A stretch of DNA of 64,000 bases from Rouxiella silvae (GTDB taxonomy: Bacteria; Pseudomonadota; Gammaproteobacteria; Enterobacterales; Enterobacteriaceae), in the NCBI RefSeq assembly GCF_002093625.1, contig NZ_MRWD01000013.1, positions 31,144 to 95,143 on the forward strand, read 5' to 3'. Both the position numbers and the translations under genes were made by a program. The first letter of the stretch is position 1; each line of letters begins with the position of its first letter. Positions 39,433-48,985 of the stretch are shown one piece after another. The notes under the pieces are model-generated. The model ran no database searches. It saw only the letters and a program-made list of their open reading frames with translations, and was not told the DNA's origin.

Positions 39433-39465
39433 GTGAAAGCTGAGTGAAATCTGAGGAATTTGTGA

Positions 39466-41028
39466 ATGACCCTGTCTGAACCTAGCCTGTTAATGGTTAA
39501 TGCCAACGTGCCGGTTGTTGAACTAAAAGGCATCACCAAGCGGTTTGGTAAGGTCACGGCGAACCACAATGTGAGCATGTCAGTCGGTGCCGGTGAAATT
39601 ATCGCGCTACTGGGCGAAAACGGGGCCGGTAAAAGCACATTGATGCAGATTCTGTACGGGCTGTATCAGGCAGACGAAGGGCAAATTTTAGTCGAGGGTC
39701 AGGCGGTCAGCATCCGCAGTCCGAGCGATGCCATTGCATTAGGCATTGGCATGGTGCATCAGGAATTCATGCTGGTTCAGCCGATGACCGTGGTTGAGAA
39801 CGTGATTCTCGGATTGAAAGAGACGCGCAGCGGCCGCCTTGATTTACAGGCCGCCGCAAAACGTTTACAGCAGATTTCAGACCGCCATGGACTGGCGGTT
39901 AATCCGTGGGCGAAAGTGGCCCATTTACCGATTGGCGTACAGCAGCGGGTAGAAATACTCAAACTGCTTTACCGTGATGCCAAGGTACTCATTCTTGATG
40001 AACCGACCGCCGTACTGACGCCGCGTGAAAAAGAGGGGCTGTTTGCGACCCTGAGTTCACTGCGCGCCGAGGGACGTTCAATCGTTATTGTGACCCACAA
40101 ACTCTACGAAATCATGGCCATTGCTGACAGCGTTTCGGTCATGCGCAGCGGCCTTATGGTCGAGAGCGTGGCAGTGGGTGATACCTCTGAAACCGATCTC
40201 GCGCGCCGCATGGTGGGTCGTGACGTGCTGCTGCGAATAGAAAAAATGCCGCAGGCGGCGGGCGAAGAAGTGCTGCACATCGATAACATCGCCATGCGTG
40301 ACGAGGCGGGTAACCAAAAAATTTGGCGCGTGGCGCTAAAAGTTCACGCGGGTGAAATTTTGGGCATTGCCGGCGTAGACGGCAACGGGCAGTCCGAACT
40401 CGCCGATGCGTTGCTCAATCTGCGTCCGATTGAGGCGGGGCGCATCATGCTCAGTGGCGAAGATATTTCCGAACACTCACCGGCCCAGCGACGCGCCGCC
40501 GGTATGGGATTTATTCCGGCAGACCGGCGCGGCGTAGGCTCGGTTACTGCCATGTCGATAGCCGATAACGCCATTTTGGGGGCGCAGCGCCAGCATACCG
40601 CCGCCAAGGGCTGGTTTCTCAGCCCGAAAGCCATCGCGCAAAAAGCCCAGACTATCGTTAACCATTTTAACGTCATCACGCCGGATCTCGAATTCGAAGC
40701 CGGTAAACTTTCAGGCGGAAACCTGCAGAAGCTGATCCTTGGCCGTGAGGTCATGCGCAAACCACGTGTGCTAGTGGTCGAGCAACCGACGCGTGGTCTT
40801 GACGTCGGCGCGGTTGAAGCGGTGTGGCAGGGACTGCTTGAGGCGCGACAGCAGGGCTGCGCCATTGTGATGATCTCCGCAGAGTTAGAAGAAATCATGA
40901 ATTTATCAGACAGGATCGCCGTGATGTATGAAGGGCAAATTGCCGGCGTGCTGAATGCGTGCGAGGCCAGCGTGGAACAAATGGGTGAACTGATGGCCGG
41001 TGGCCGTTTATCGCGGGAGGCGTCATGA
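39466..41028 (+). CDS. ABC transporter ATPase, tandem domains (nucleoside/sugar type)
   Basis: 520 residues with two ABC domains, as in RbsA and nucleoside transporters of the BMP systems. First domain: Walker A GENGAGKST near residue 50, signature-like IGVQQRVEILKLLYR, Walker B VLILDEPTAVLTP. Second domain: degenerate Walker A GVDGNGQSE and signature LSGGNLQKLILGREV, Walker B VLVVEQPTRGLDVGA. Such degeneracy in the second half is normal in this subfamily. GAGG lies eight bases before ATG 39466. The stop overlaps the next gene by four bases. Confidence 0.92.
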   Translation: MTLSEPSLLMVNANVPVVELKGITKRFGKVTANHNVSMSVGAGEIIALLGENGAGKSTLMQILYGLYQADEGQILVEGQAVSIRSPSDAIALGIGMVHQEFMLVQPMTVVENVILGLKETRSGRLDLQAAAKRLQQISDRHGLAVNPWAKVAHLPIGVQQRVEILKLLYRDAKVLILDEPTAVLTPREKEGLFATLSSLRAEGRSIVIVTHKLYEIMAIADSVSVMRSGLMVESVAVGDTSETDLARRMVGRDVLLRIEKMPQAAGEEVLHIDNIAMRDEAGNQKIWRVALKVHAGEILGIAGVDGNGQSELADALLNLRPIEAGRIMLSGEDISEHSPAQRRAAGMGFIPADRRGVGSVTAMSIADNAILGAQRQHTAAKGWFLSPKAIAQKAQTIVNHFNVITPDLEFEAGKLSGGNLQKLILGREVMRKPRVLVVEQPTRGLDVGAVEAVWQGLLEARQQGCAIVMISAELEEIMNLSDRIAVMYEGQIAGVLNACEASVEQMGELMAGGRLSREAS

Positions 41029-42146
41029 AGCCGTTGCTCATCAAGCGCCACATCCCTGCCGACTCTTCACTGGCGCTAGCGGGCACGACGCTGTTGGCCC
41101 TGCTGGTGGCTTTTATTTTGGCCGGATTGCTGTTTATTCCCTTTGGCGCCAATCCGTTAGCGGCGTTTACCTCGCTGTTTGATGAGGCGTTTGGCTCGCT
41201 GCGCGGTTTTGCTCAGACGCTGGTGCAGGCCACGCCGCTGATTTTAATTGCTCAAGCCACCATCGTTATCTGGCGCGGTGGGCTAGGCTACATCGGTTTT
41301 GAAGGCTGCTTTCTGGTAGGTGCGGCAGCGGCTTCTTGGGTGGCATTGGGCGGCACGCCCCAGGGTATGGCAATAATGCTGCCTGTCTGGGCGTTCTGGC
41401 CTGTGGTAATGATAGCCGCCTTTGCCGCAGGCGGCGTGTGGGCTGGCATGGTCGGATTCTTACGCGTGCGCTTTGGCGGTAACGATGTGCTGATATCACT
41501 GATGGCCAACTATGTGGCCGCCTTTCTGATTCAATATTTGGTCTCGGGTCCGATGCGTGCGGTGGGCGATTTACCGCAGACGCCACGTTTGCCGATGGAA
41601 AGCTGGTTAGGCTTTATTTTACCCGGCACGCGGGCGCACGTGGGGTTGCTGATCGCGCTGGTATGTTCAGTTTTTGTCTGGGCACTGATCCGTAAAACGC
41701 CGATGGGTTACGAAATTATCGTTAGCGGACTCAATCCTAAGGCGGCGCGCTACGGCGGGATTAACGTGATACGGCGTCAAATGTTGGCGGTGTTTCTCGG
41801 CGGCGGTATGGCGGCACTTGCCGGGCTGTGCGCGGTGTTGGGCGTGCAGCATCGACTGATGGACGGATTGGCAGGCGGCGTTGGCTTCGTCGGTGTAGTC
41901 GTGGCGCTGTTGGCACGACTCAATCCGCTGATCGTTATTCCTACGGCCATTCTCTACGGCGGACTCGAAGTGGGCGGCAGCGCGATGCAGCGTGAAAGCG
42001 GTCTGCCAACGTCGGTTATTTTTATTCTCGAAAGTCTGGTGGTACTGCTGATTTTGGCGGGCGACATTCTGCGTTATTACCGAATTAACTGGCCTACTCG
42101 TACCGAGCAAGCACTCATCGACCCCGTCACGGAGAGCAAATCATGA
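41025..42146 (+). CDS. ABC transporter permease (BMP-system, subunit 1)
   Basis: 373 residues, about eight to nine membrane segments, BPD_transp_2 family. Motif VRFGGNDVLISLMANYVA is the conserved loop of nucleoside-type permeases. Overlaps the ATPase stop and the next permease start by four bases each, so the transporter genes are translationally coupled. Confidence 0.9.
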   Translation: MKPLLIKRHIPADSSLALAGTTLLALLVAFILAGLLFIPFGANPLAAFTSLFDEAFGSLRGFAQTLVQATPLILIAQATIVIWRGGLGYIGFEGCFLVGAAAASWVALGGTPQGMAIMLPVWAFWPVVMIAAFAAGGVWAGMVGFLRVRFGGNDVLISLMANYVAAFLIQYLVSGPMRAVGDLPQTPRLPMESWLGFILPGTRAHVGLLIALVCSVFVWALIRKTPMGYEIIVSGLNPKAARYGGINVIRRQMLAVFLGGGMAALAGLCAVLGVQHRLMDGLAGGVGFVGVVVALLARLNPLIVIPTAILYGGLEVGGSAMQRESGLPTSVIFILESLVVLLILAGDILRYYRINWPTRTEQALIDPVTESKS

Positions 42147-43081
42147 GCCTGTGGTCGCACATCGATATTGCATTTTTTGTCACCTGGCTGGCGGCAGCCG
42201 TGCGCCTCGCTGGACCGGTATTGCTGGCCGCACTGGGCGAAATTTATGCCGAGCGTTCAGGGGTGCTAAACATCGGGATTGAAGGCACGGTGCTAATGGG
42301 CGCGTTATCCAGCTATTTGGTGGCGGTCTATTCCGGCTCTACCGTGCTCGGCTTTTTTGCCGGGGGTGTAGGCGGTTTGCTGGTTGGGTTATTTCTGGCG
42401 TTCTTCTACCTGCGGGCATTGGCCAGTCAGGTGGTGGTGGGTATTGTGTTCAACATTCTGGCCGCCGGCGTGGCGACCTACGTTTATAGTCTGGTTATTG
42501 GCAATAACACCTCGCCGACCATCGTGATGTTCAATCCCTTACCTCTGCCAGGCCTAGCCAAGATCCCCCTGCTGGGACCTATCTTCTTCAACCAGCCTTG
42601 GCCGCTTTACCTGACGCTGGTGCTGGTGTTTGTGGCGCAAATTGGGCTATTTCACACCCGATTTGGCCTGTCTTTGCGCGCCGTGGGCGAGAATCCGCGC
42701 GCGGCGCACGCGGCGGGCCTTAACGTGCAGCGTATACGTACCTATGGCGTGATGCTTTCATGCCTCGGTGCCGGTCTGGCTGGCGGTTATTTAGTGACCG
42801 CACAAATCGGCCTGTTTCGCGACAATATCGTCAGCGGACAAGGGTTTATCGCACTCGCTATTGTCATTTTTGGGCGCTGGAGCCCGATTAAGGCGCTGTT
42901 GGCGGCGTTTATCTTTGGCGCAGCCGATGCGCTGCAGCTCTCTCTACAATTGTTTGATAACGCGCTGCCTGCACAGGTCTTATTGGCGCTGCCTTATGTG
43001 TTGACCATTCTGGCGATGTCCGGCGTGGTTGGGAAAACGGTACAGCCGGGCGCGCTGACCCAGCCTTACCGCAAGGAATAA
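42143..43081 (+). CDS. ABC transporter permease (BMP-system, subunit 2)
   Basis: 312 residues, strongly hydrophobic, same family as the preceding permease. Seen: GEIYAERSGVLNIGIEGTVLMGA, a hallmark of these permeases, and GFIALAIVIFGRWSPIKALLA. With the two preceding genes and the binding protein it forms a complete importer. Confidence 0.9.
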   Translation: MSLWSHIDIAFFVTWLAAAVRLAGPVLLAALGEIYAERSGVLNIGIEGTVLMGALSSYLVAVYSGSTVLGFFAGGVGGLLVGLFLAFFYLRALASQVVVGIVFNILAAGVATYVYSLVIGNNTSPTIVMFNPLPLPGLAKIPLLGPIFFNQPWPLYLTLVLVFVAQIGLFHTRFGLSLRAVGENPRAAHAAGLNVQRIRTYGVMLSCLGAGLAGGYLVTAQIGLFRDNIVSGQGFIALAIVIFGRWSPIKALLAAFIFGAADALQLSLQLFDNALPAQVLLALPYVLTILAMSGVVGKTVQPGALTQPYRKE

Positions 43082-43121
43082 CAGTGGCATCGCCACTGCC
43101 CGGATATTTTAGGAGAGTTCT

Positions 43122-43565
43122 ATGACCACCGTATTTCGCGCTACCGACGCTCAATCTGCCGAGGCCTTCCGTATTGGCCCGACGGACACCAACTATTTCG
43201 CGATTCTGTTTGACAAGCATCAGGATGATATTGAAAACATTTTCGTGATCGAAATTTTCAAAGTAGGAGGAGCCACGCCACCCAATGAGCACGCACATGC
43301 GCACGAGTTTTTCTATGTGCTGGCAGGCGAAGGCGTGGCGCTGTGTGGCGATAAAGAGGTGCCGCTAAGCCAGGGGAAGGCGTTGTTGCTTAATCCTGGC
43401 AACGAACACGTGGTCCGCAACACCGGCAGCAGCAAGCTTTATACCCTGACGGTGATGACCCCGAACGAAGGCTTTGCCGAGTTGATCCGCAGCGGCGAGC
43501 GGGTTGAGCTGGATGAAGAGGACCTGCACGTCCTTAGTGGGGTGAAGGGGAGTTCTGCGCGATGA
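43122..43565 (+). CDS. Small cupin-domain protein
   Basis: 147 residues with a single cupin fold. Motif 1: NEHAHAHEFFYVLAGEG, with His ligands and Glu; motif 2: LNPGNEHVVRN. Metal binding is likely. Function unknown; it could be a ring-opening enzyme, an isomerase or a sensor. GGAG precedes ATG 43122. Four-base overlap with the isochorismatase-like gene places it in the same pathway. Confidence 0.8.
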   Translation: MTTVFRATDAQSAEAFRIGPTDTNYFAILFDKHQDDIENIFVIEIFKVGGATPPNEHAHAHEFFYVLAGEGVALCGDKEVPLSQGKALLLNPGNEHVVRNTGSSKLYTLTVMTPNEGFAELIRSGERVELDEEDLHVLSGVKGSSAR

Positions 43566-44347
43566 CTCAGCGGCAAACTCCTCTGGTTCCGCTAGGTTCC
43601 AGCGTACGCAATCTCTGGCACGTTTCGGCGCAGGAGGTTGATTTAGTCCGCGATGCGCCGCCGCCGCCGCAGGTGGCCGTTGCACAAGATGGCGAACGCC
43701 GTATTCAGCTCGACATCAACCGTACCGCGCTGATTGTTATCGACATGCAAAATGACTTTTGCCATCCCGACGGCTGGCTAGGGCATATCGGGGTTGATGT
43801 CACGCCCGCCCGCGCACCTATCGAGCCGCTGCGGCGCTTGCTGCCCGCGCTGCGAGAGGCCGAGATGCCCGTGGTTTGGCTTAACTGGGGAAATCGGGCT
43901 GATCGATTAAATCTCAGCCCGGCGCTGCTGCACGTTTATAAACCCACCGGTGAAGGCGTGGGATTGGGCGACCCTCTGCCGCTGTCAGGTGAGCCAGTGT
44001 TGGAGTCTGGCAGTTGGGCCGCCGCGGTGGTTGATGAGCTTGCGCCGTGGCCTGAGGACATTCGGGTTAACAAATACCGGATGTCGGGGTTTAAAGACAC
44101 CGAACTCGACAGTATTTTGCGAAATTTGAACGTTACGACGCTGTTGTTTGCTGGCGTAAATGCCGACCAGTGCGTGCTGTGCACGCTGCAGGATGCCAAT
44201 TTTCACGGCTATGACTGCCTGCTGCTGGAGGACTGCTGCGCCACGACTTCACCGCAGTATTGTATGGACGCCACGCTGTACAATGTTCGCCAATGCTTTG
44301 GTTTCGTGATTGATTCTGAGCAACTGGTCAGCCAGTTGGCGGGTTAA
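43562..44347 (+). CDS. Isochorismatase-like cysteine hydrolase
   Basis: 261 residues. The catalytic triad of the family is visible: Asp in LIVIDMQNDF, Lys in INKYRMSGF-like VNKYRMSGF, and nucleophile Cys in AGVNADQCV. The layout (SGFKDTELDSILRNLNV) resembles the RutB ureidoacrylate amidohydrolase and biuret hydrolase branch rather than true isochorismatases. It probably hydrolyses a ureido or amide bond, releasing ammonia. Coupled to the cupin gene. Confidence 0.85.
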   Translation: MTQRQTPLVPLGSSVRNLWHVSAQEVDLVRDAPPPPQVAVAQDGERRIQLDINRTALIVIDMQNDFCHPDGWLGHIGVDVTPARAPIEPLRRLLPALREAEMPVVWLNWGNRADRLNLSPALLHVYKPTGEGVGLGDPLPLSGEPVLESGSWAAAVVDELAPWPEDIRVNKYRMSGFKDTELDSILRNLNVTTLLFAGVNADQCVLCTLQDANFHGYDCLLLEDCCATTSPQYCMDATLYNVRQCFGFVIDSEQLVSQLAG

Positions 44348-44372
44348 ATAGGTTCGAAAGAGGAAAGCGTCG

Positions 44373-45764
44373 ATGGGATATATTTTGGCAGACGGTTGGG
44401 TGATAACGATGAACCCGCAGCGCGACGTGCTGGAAGAAGCCAGTATTTTGATTGAGGGCGAATTTATTACCGCCATCGGCACGCGCCAACAGCTTGAGGC
44501 GAAAAATCCGCAGTGCGAGGTTATCGACTGCCGCGATGCCATCATTATTCCCGGCATGGTAAATACGCATACGCACCTGTTCCAAACTCTGCTGAAAGGG
44601 TTAGGGGACGATATGGTGTTAAAAAAATGGTTCACTTGCATGACTGGACCTAGCGCCGTGGAGTTGACCGAAGAAGACGTTTTGGCGGCGGCGATGCACG
44701 GCTGCGTGGAGTCGCTACGCTCCGGCGTGACCTCGCTGGTTGATTTTATGTATGCCCATCCGCGTCCCGGATTAACCGCCAAGGTGGTCGAGGCCTTTAA
44801 GCTCACGGGGATCCGCGGGCACGTTTGCCGCGGCTTTTTGACCACCGGTGAAGAACATGGCATTCCCGCCCGCCTGATTGAAACGCCCGAAGCAGCCCTT
44901 GCCGACGCACGTGCGCTGATTTATCGCTACAATCGCCCGGAAAGCCGGGTAAAAGTGGGCATTGCACCGAGCATGATTTGGGCGCTCGACGAGAAAGTGC
45001 TGCGCGGCACCCGCGAGCTGGCCGATGAAACCGGCGCTTTAATCACCACGCACGTCGCAGAAACGGATTTTGAAATCTCCCAGTCGCAGCTGCGTTTTCA
45101 GTGCACTGATACCGAGTTTCTCAGTGAAATCGGCTTTCTGGGGCCGGACGTTTTGGCGGTTCACTGCGTGCAGTGCAGCCGCCGTGATATTCGCGCGCTT
45201 AAGCATCACGATGTCCGCGTTTCTCATAATCCGTGCAGTAATATGTATTTGGCCTCCGGCGTGGCGCCTATTCCTGAAATGTTGGCCGCGGGCATTACCG
45301 TTGGCCTGGGGTCTGACGGACCGGCGAGCAGCAATAATCACAGCCTGTTTCAGGCGATGAAAATGGCGGCACTGCTGCAAAAGGGTGTGCATCGTGACCC
45401 GACTATCATGACGGCGGAAAAAGTGCTCGAGATGGCGACCATTGACGGCGCGCGCGCGATAGGCCTCGACACTCTTATTGGTTCGATTGAGGTCGGCAAA
45501 AAGGCCGATATCGCGGTGGTGGGTACCCATCATCCGGCGATGACCCCGGTGCATCACCCCGTTTCATCACTGGTCTACTCGGCGTTAGGGCATGAGGTGA
45601 CAGACGTTTTTGTCGATGGCGAAGCGGTACTGCGTCAGGGGAAACTCACCCGAGTTGATGAACGCAAGGTGCTACAGCGCTCGCAGCGCGCAGCCAACAG
45701 CTTGGCCGAGCGCGCAGGCAGCGACCTATTTAAGCGTCGGCCGTGGCGCAGCAGTGCTTTCTAG
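44373..45764 (+). CDS. TRZ/ATZ-type amidohydrolase or deaminase
   Basis: 463 residues of the amidohydrolase superfamily subtype III with deaminases of guanine, triazines and related rings. Metal ligands visible: HTHLFQ with the preceding NTH (H-x-H), HVAET, a further His in HCVQCS, and Asp in LGSDGPASSNNH. GNIADIAVV-like KKADIAVVGTHHP is the usual C-terminal composite-domain motif. Last gene of the operon. Together with the upstream enzymes it suggests stepwise deamination and hydrolysis of an N-rich heterocycle. Confidence 0.85.
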   Translation: MGYILADGWVITMNPQRDVLEEASILIEGEFITAIGTRQQLEAKNPQCEVIDCRDAIIIPGMVNTHTHLFQTLLKGLGDDMVLKKWFTCMTGPSAVELTEEDVLAAAMHGCVESLRSGVTSLVDFMYAHPRPGLTAKVVEAFKLTGIRGHVCRGFLTTGEEHGIPARLIETPEAALADARALIYRYNRPESRVKVGIAPSMIWALDEKVLRGTRELADETGALITTHVAETDFEISQSQLRFQCTDTEFLSEIGFLGPDVLAVHCVQCSRRDIRALKHHDVRVSHNPCSNMYLASGVAPIPEMLAAGITVGLGSDGPASSNNHSLFQAMKMAALLQKGVHRDPTIMTAEKVLEMATIDGARAIGLDTLIGSIEVGKKADIAVVGTHHPAMTPVHHPVSSLVYSALGHEVTDVFVDGEAVLRQGKLTRVDERKVLQRSQRAANSLAERAGSDLFKRRPWRSSAF

Positions 45765-45794
45765 TGCAGCGTTTTTGTATAGAGAGACGGAAGA

Positions 45795-46043
45795 CTAATA
45801 GTCCGGTCTTTCGATTTCTTCTTCACCGGCGCGAAACTGCCCACGCGGCATGATGTTCAGCGTTTCATGCAGCTCTGACCACACTAAAACCACGTCGCCG
45901 CTTTTAAGCTGGCGGCGAACATCTTCTACTTTCTGCTCCAGCGTGCGTTCCTGCTCGCCATAGTCGGTACCTTCGCGCAGTACAAAACCTTCAATGACGC
46001 TGTCCAGCGTTTCCGTTGGCAATTCTTTCCAGGGAATGATCAT
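45795..46043 (-). CDS. yheU: YheU family protein
   Basis: 82 residues, [20 protein letters not shown] at the N-terminus and [14 protein letters not shown] near the end, aligned with E. coli YheU (72 residues) with about ten extra acidic residues at the C-terminus. Function unknown. It starts three bases after the yheT stop, so yheT-yheU are coupled, as in E. coli. Confidence 0.9.
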   Translation of the reverse strand: MIIPWKELPTETLDSVIEGFVLREGTDYGEQERTLEQKVEDVRRQLKSGDVVLVWSELHETLNIMPRGQFRAGEEEIERPDY

Positions 46044-46046
46044 CTG

Positions 46047-47045
46047 TTATTTTCTTTTCTCAATCGTTGATTCGGGCATCAGTCGCGGGGCGAGCCACTC
46101 AGGAATTCGCTGCTCAAGCCACATTACCGGATTCAGCCAACTGCCGGCAACGAAACCGACGTGACCCCCATGTTCGGTCAACTGATATTCTACCTCAGGC
46201 GGTAGGTCTTGTGCGTTTGGGATAACCGCCTCGGTCATAAAAGGATCGTCTTTGGCGTGAATGATCAGCAGCGGCACTTTAACTCTCGGCAGCAGCGGCA
46301 TGCCGCTACAGCGACGATAATAGTCTAACGCGTTTTGAAATCCGTGGGCTCTGGAGGTAATGGCCTCGTCGAACTCGCGAATACGCCGCATCGACTTAAG
46401 TTGTCCCAACGTTACCGGCAGCGTGCCGGGATATTTAATCAGTTTACGCCGCGCATTAGCTTTAAGCTGATCCAGCAGGTAGTGCTGATAAATCCGCGAA
46501 GAGCCCTGCTCAAGGCGATTGGCGCAGGGTTCGAGCATCAGCGGTGCCGAGACTATCACCGCCGCCGTGAGCCGACAGTCTGCCCCTTCCTGCCCGAGAT
46601 AGCAGGCCAGCATGTTACCGCCGAGTGAGAAACCGACCGCCGCAGTGGGTACATCGCCATAAGTTTCGCTCAGCCAGGCGAGAAAGAAGCGGGCGTCGCT
46701 GGTCTCTCCGGAGTGATAAATTCTCCGCAGCCGATTAGGTTCACCGCTGCAACCGCGAAAATGCATGACGACGCCCAGGCCGCCTTCTTCTTTCCAGGCC
46801 TGCAAAAGTCCGTGCGCATAAGGGCTGGTGAAACTGCCTTCGAGGCCGTGAAACAGCACCATGCGCGGTTTATGTTGGGCAAATTTGGGGTTTTCGCTCC
46901 AAGCCAAATCCAAAAAATCACCGTCTGGCAATTCGAGTCTCTGCCAGACTGGTTTGAGCTTTACGTGTCTTCTGACCAAGCGGGGTAAAAGCGTCTGCAA
47001 ATGCGGATTGCTGGCGCCGCGCAGGGGATGAAAATTTTCAGCCAT
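46047..47045 (-). CDS. yheT: YheT, alpha/beta hydrolase
   Basis: 332 residues, alpha/beta-hydrolase fold of the UPF0017/ABHD3-like family. Seen: FHGLEGSFTSPYAHGLL, the nucleophile elbow VGFSLGGNML (Ser), and HAKDDPFM with TEHGGHVGF giving Asp and His. Substrate unknown; possibly a lipid or ester. Upstream partner of yheU. Confidence 0.92.
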   Translation of the reverse strand: MAENFHPLRGASNPHLQTLLPRLVRRHVKLKPVWQRLELPDGDFLDLAWSENPKFAQHKPRMVLFHGLEGSFTSPYAHGLLQAWKEEGGLGVVMHFRGCSGEPNRLRRIYHSGETSDARFFLAWLSETYGDVPTAAVGFSLGGNMLACYLGQEGADCRLTAAVIVSAPLMLEPCANRLEQGSSRIYQHYLLDQLKANARRKLIKYPGTLPVTLGQLKSMRRIREFDEAITSRAHGFQNALDYYRRCSGMPLLPRVKVPLLIIHAKDDPFMTEAVIPNAQDLPPEVEYQLTEHGGHVGFVAGSWLNPVMWLEQRIPEWLAPRLMPESTIEKRK

Positions 47046-47146
47046 TTTGCGAAAAAAATCTCGTGAAGGAAGCTTGTACTACCAATACCACACTGATAGC
47101 TTCACTGCTAATTGCACAATTGTTGGGGGTGGGGAGCACCTGTTAA

Positions 47147-47749
47147 ATGGAACTTAGTTTATTTCTTTCGATGCTGGGGTTTTTATGGGTTGCCGCGATT
47201 ACGCCGGGCCCAAATAATATGTTGTTGACTACCTCGGGGGCGAATTTCGGTTTTATGCGCTCACTGTGGCTGATGATTGGCATCATGCTGGGTATGCAAA
47301 GCATCGTGTTGCTGGTGGCGTTCGGCGTGGGTGGGTTAATTTTGATTTACCCGGCACTGCACACCATTCTTAAAGTGCTCGGCAGTCTTTATCTGCTGTG
47401 GCTGGCGTGGAAAATCGCTACGTCTGCCTATGAAACGCTGGAAACTGACGCCGCGCAGGCGAAGCCCATCCGGCTGTATCAAGGGTGGCTGTTGCAGTTT
47501 CTTAATCCAAAAGCCTGGCTTATGGGGCTGGGTGCGGTTGCCAGCTTTAGTCTTGCCGGTGCGCAGTACAATCACTCGGTCGCGGCAATCAGTCTCGGCG
47601 TGTTTATCGTCAACCTGGTATCAGGGATTATCTGGCTGGGGTTTGGTACGGTCATCGGTCGCCTGCTGAGCAGCCGTCGTGCTTGGTACACTTTCAACGT
47701 CGCGATGGGACTGTTAACCGCCGCCTGCGTGCTGCTAATTTGGCGTTGA
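47147..47749 (+). CDS. LysE/RhtB-family amino acid exporter
   Basis: 200 residues with about six membrane segments. Family signature at the N-terminus: AITPGPNNMLLTTSGANFG; also FLNPKAWLMGLGA. Members export amino acids such as lysine, threonine, homoserine or cysteine; the substrate cannot be told here. Divergent from yheT and followed by a terminator. Confidence 0.88.
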   Translation: MELSLFLSMLGFLWVAAITPGPNNMLLTTSGANFGFMRSLWLMIGIMLGMQSIVLLVAFGVGGLILIYPALHTILKVLGSLYLLWLAWKIATSAYETLETDAAQAKPIRLYQGWLLQFLNPKAWLMGLGAVASFSLAGAQYNHSVAAISLGVFIVNLVSGIIWLGFGTVIGRLLSSRRAWYTFNVAMGLLTAACVLLIWR

Positions 47750-47779
47750 TGTTGATTTAGTAAGAATAAATGATAATGG

Positions 47780-47810
47780 CGGCCATCCAACGGGATGGCC
47801 GTTTTGTTTT
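47780..47810 (+). terminator. Terminator after the LysE-family gene
   Basis: CGGCCATCC and GGATGGCCG form a 9 bp stem with loop AACG, followed by a T-rich run. Confidence 0.85.
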
Positions 47811-47985
47811 ATTCCCTCGTGACTTGCCCTCGCCGGAGCGGTGTTACGTCATCTGTAAAATACCTTATATTCCATTTTGATATTAACAGTAATTTATTAT
47901 TACTTTTAATGCGGTCTGCGCTCAGCTACAAACGCTCTACTCATCCCAAGAAAAATAATTCATCACTTTTGTGGAGCACTCACCG

Positions 47986-48975
47986 ATGGTAAATCGTTCA
48001 ATATTTCGTGGCGCAGCCCTGCTGCTGTCACTGACCGCACTCAGCGCGCATGCAGTAGAGGTCACTGTGGCTTATCAAACATCTGCCGAACCGGCCAAAG
48101 TGGCACAGGCCGAAAACACTTTTGCCAAAGAGTCGGGTGCCAAAGTGGACTGGCGCAAATTCGACAGTGGCTCCAGCGTGCTGCGTGCGCTGGCCTCGGG
48201 AGACGTGCAGATTGGTAATATCGGCTCAAGCCCGTTAGCCGTTGCCGCCAGCCAGAAGCTGCCTATCGAAGCTTTTTTATTGGCCTCTGAGCTGGGCAGT
48301 TCTGAGGCATTAGTGGTCAAGAAAAGCATCAACAGCCCGCAGGACCTGATTGGCAAACGCATCGCCGTGCCGTTCATTTCGACCACCCATTACAGCCTGC
48401 TCTCGGCCCTCAAGCATTGGGGCATCGACCCTAAAAAAGTCACTATCATCAACCTGCAACCCCCGGCCATTGCCGCCGCCTGGGCGCGCGGTGATATCGA
48501 CGGTGCCTACGTTTGGGCACCGGCGGTGAACGAGCTGGAAAAAACCGGCAACGTGTTGACCGACTCTTCCCAAGTCGGCAAGTGGGGTTCACCAACGCTT
48601 GACGTATGGGTAGTGCGTAAAGATTTTGCTCAGGCACACCCTGAAGTCGTCACTGCCTTTGCCCGCAGCGCATTGGCCGCGCAAAAAGCCTATTTGCAAA
48701 ATCCTGACCAGTGGCTGAAAGATGCCTCAAACCTTAATACTTTGTCGCGTCTGAGCGGCGTGCCGGATGAGCAAATTGCTGGGCTGGTGAAAGGCAACCG
48801 CTATCTGCCGGTTGACGAGCAGGTTACGCAGTTGGGGCAACCGGTTGATAAAGCAATTAAAGATACCGCCAGTTTCCTGAAAGAGCAGGGAAAGGTCGAT
48901 CAGGTAGATTCTGACTACAGCAGCTACGTGACCAACAAATTTGTTAAGGCCGTGCAGGCCAGTCCGCAGTCGTAA
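47986..48975 (+). CDS. tauA: Taurine ABC transporter substrate-binding protein
   Basis: Periplasmic taurine binding protein for use of taurine as sulfur source. ATG 47986, nine bases after GGAG, gives 329 residues (an in-frame GTG at 47971 is less likely). Signal peptide ends SAHA near residue 23; mature part starts [16 protein letters not shown]. Family motifs [18 protein letters not shown] and [13 protein letters not shown]. First gene of tauABCD, normally induced by Cbl/CysB under sulfate starvation; I do not see a site I can assign with confidence. Confidence 0.93.
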   Translation: MVNRSIFRGAALLLSLTALSAHAVEVTVAYQTSAEPAKVAQAENTFAKESGAKVDWRKFDSGSSVLRALASGDVQIGNIGSSPLAVAASQKLPIEAFLLASELGSSEALVVKKSINSPQDLIGKRIAVPFISTTHYSLLSALKHWGIDPKKVTIINLQPPAIAAAWARGDIDGAYVWAPAVNELEKTGNVLTDSSQVGKWGSPTLDVWVVRKDFAQAHPEVVTAFARSALAAQKAYLQNPDQWLKDASNLNTLSRLSGVPDEQIAGLVKGNRYLPVDEQVTQLGQPVDKAIKDTASFLKEQGKVDQVDSDYSSYVTNKFVKAVQASPQS

Positions 48976-48985
48976 GGAGAATGGC

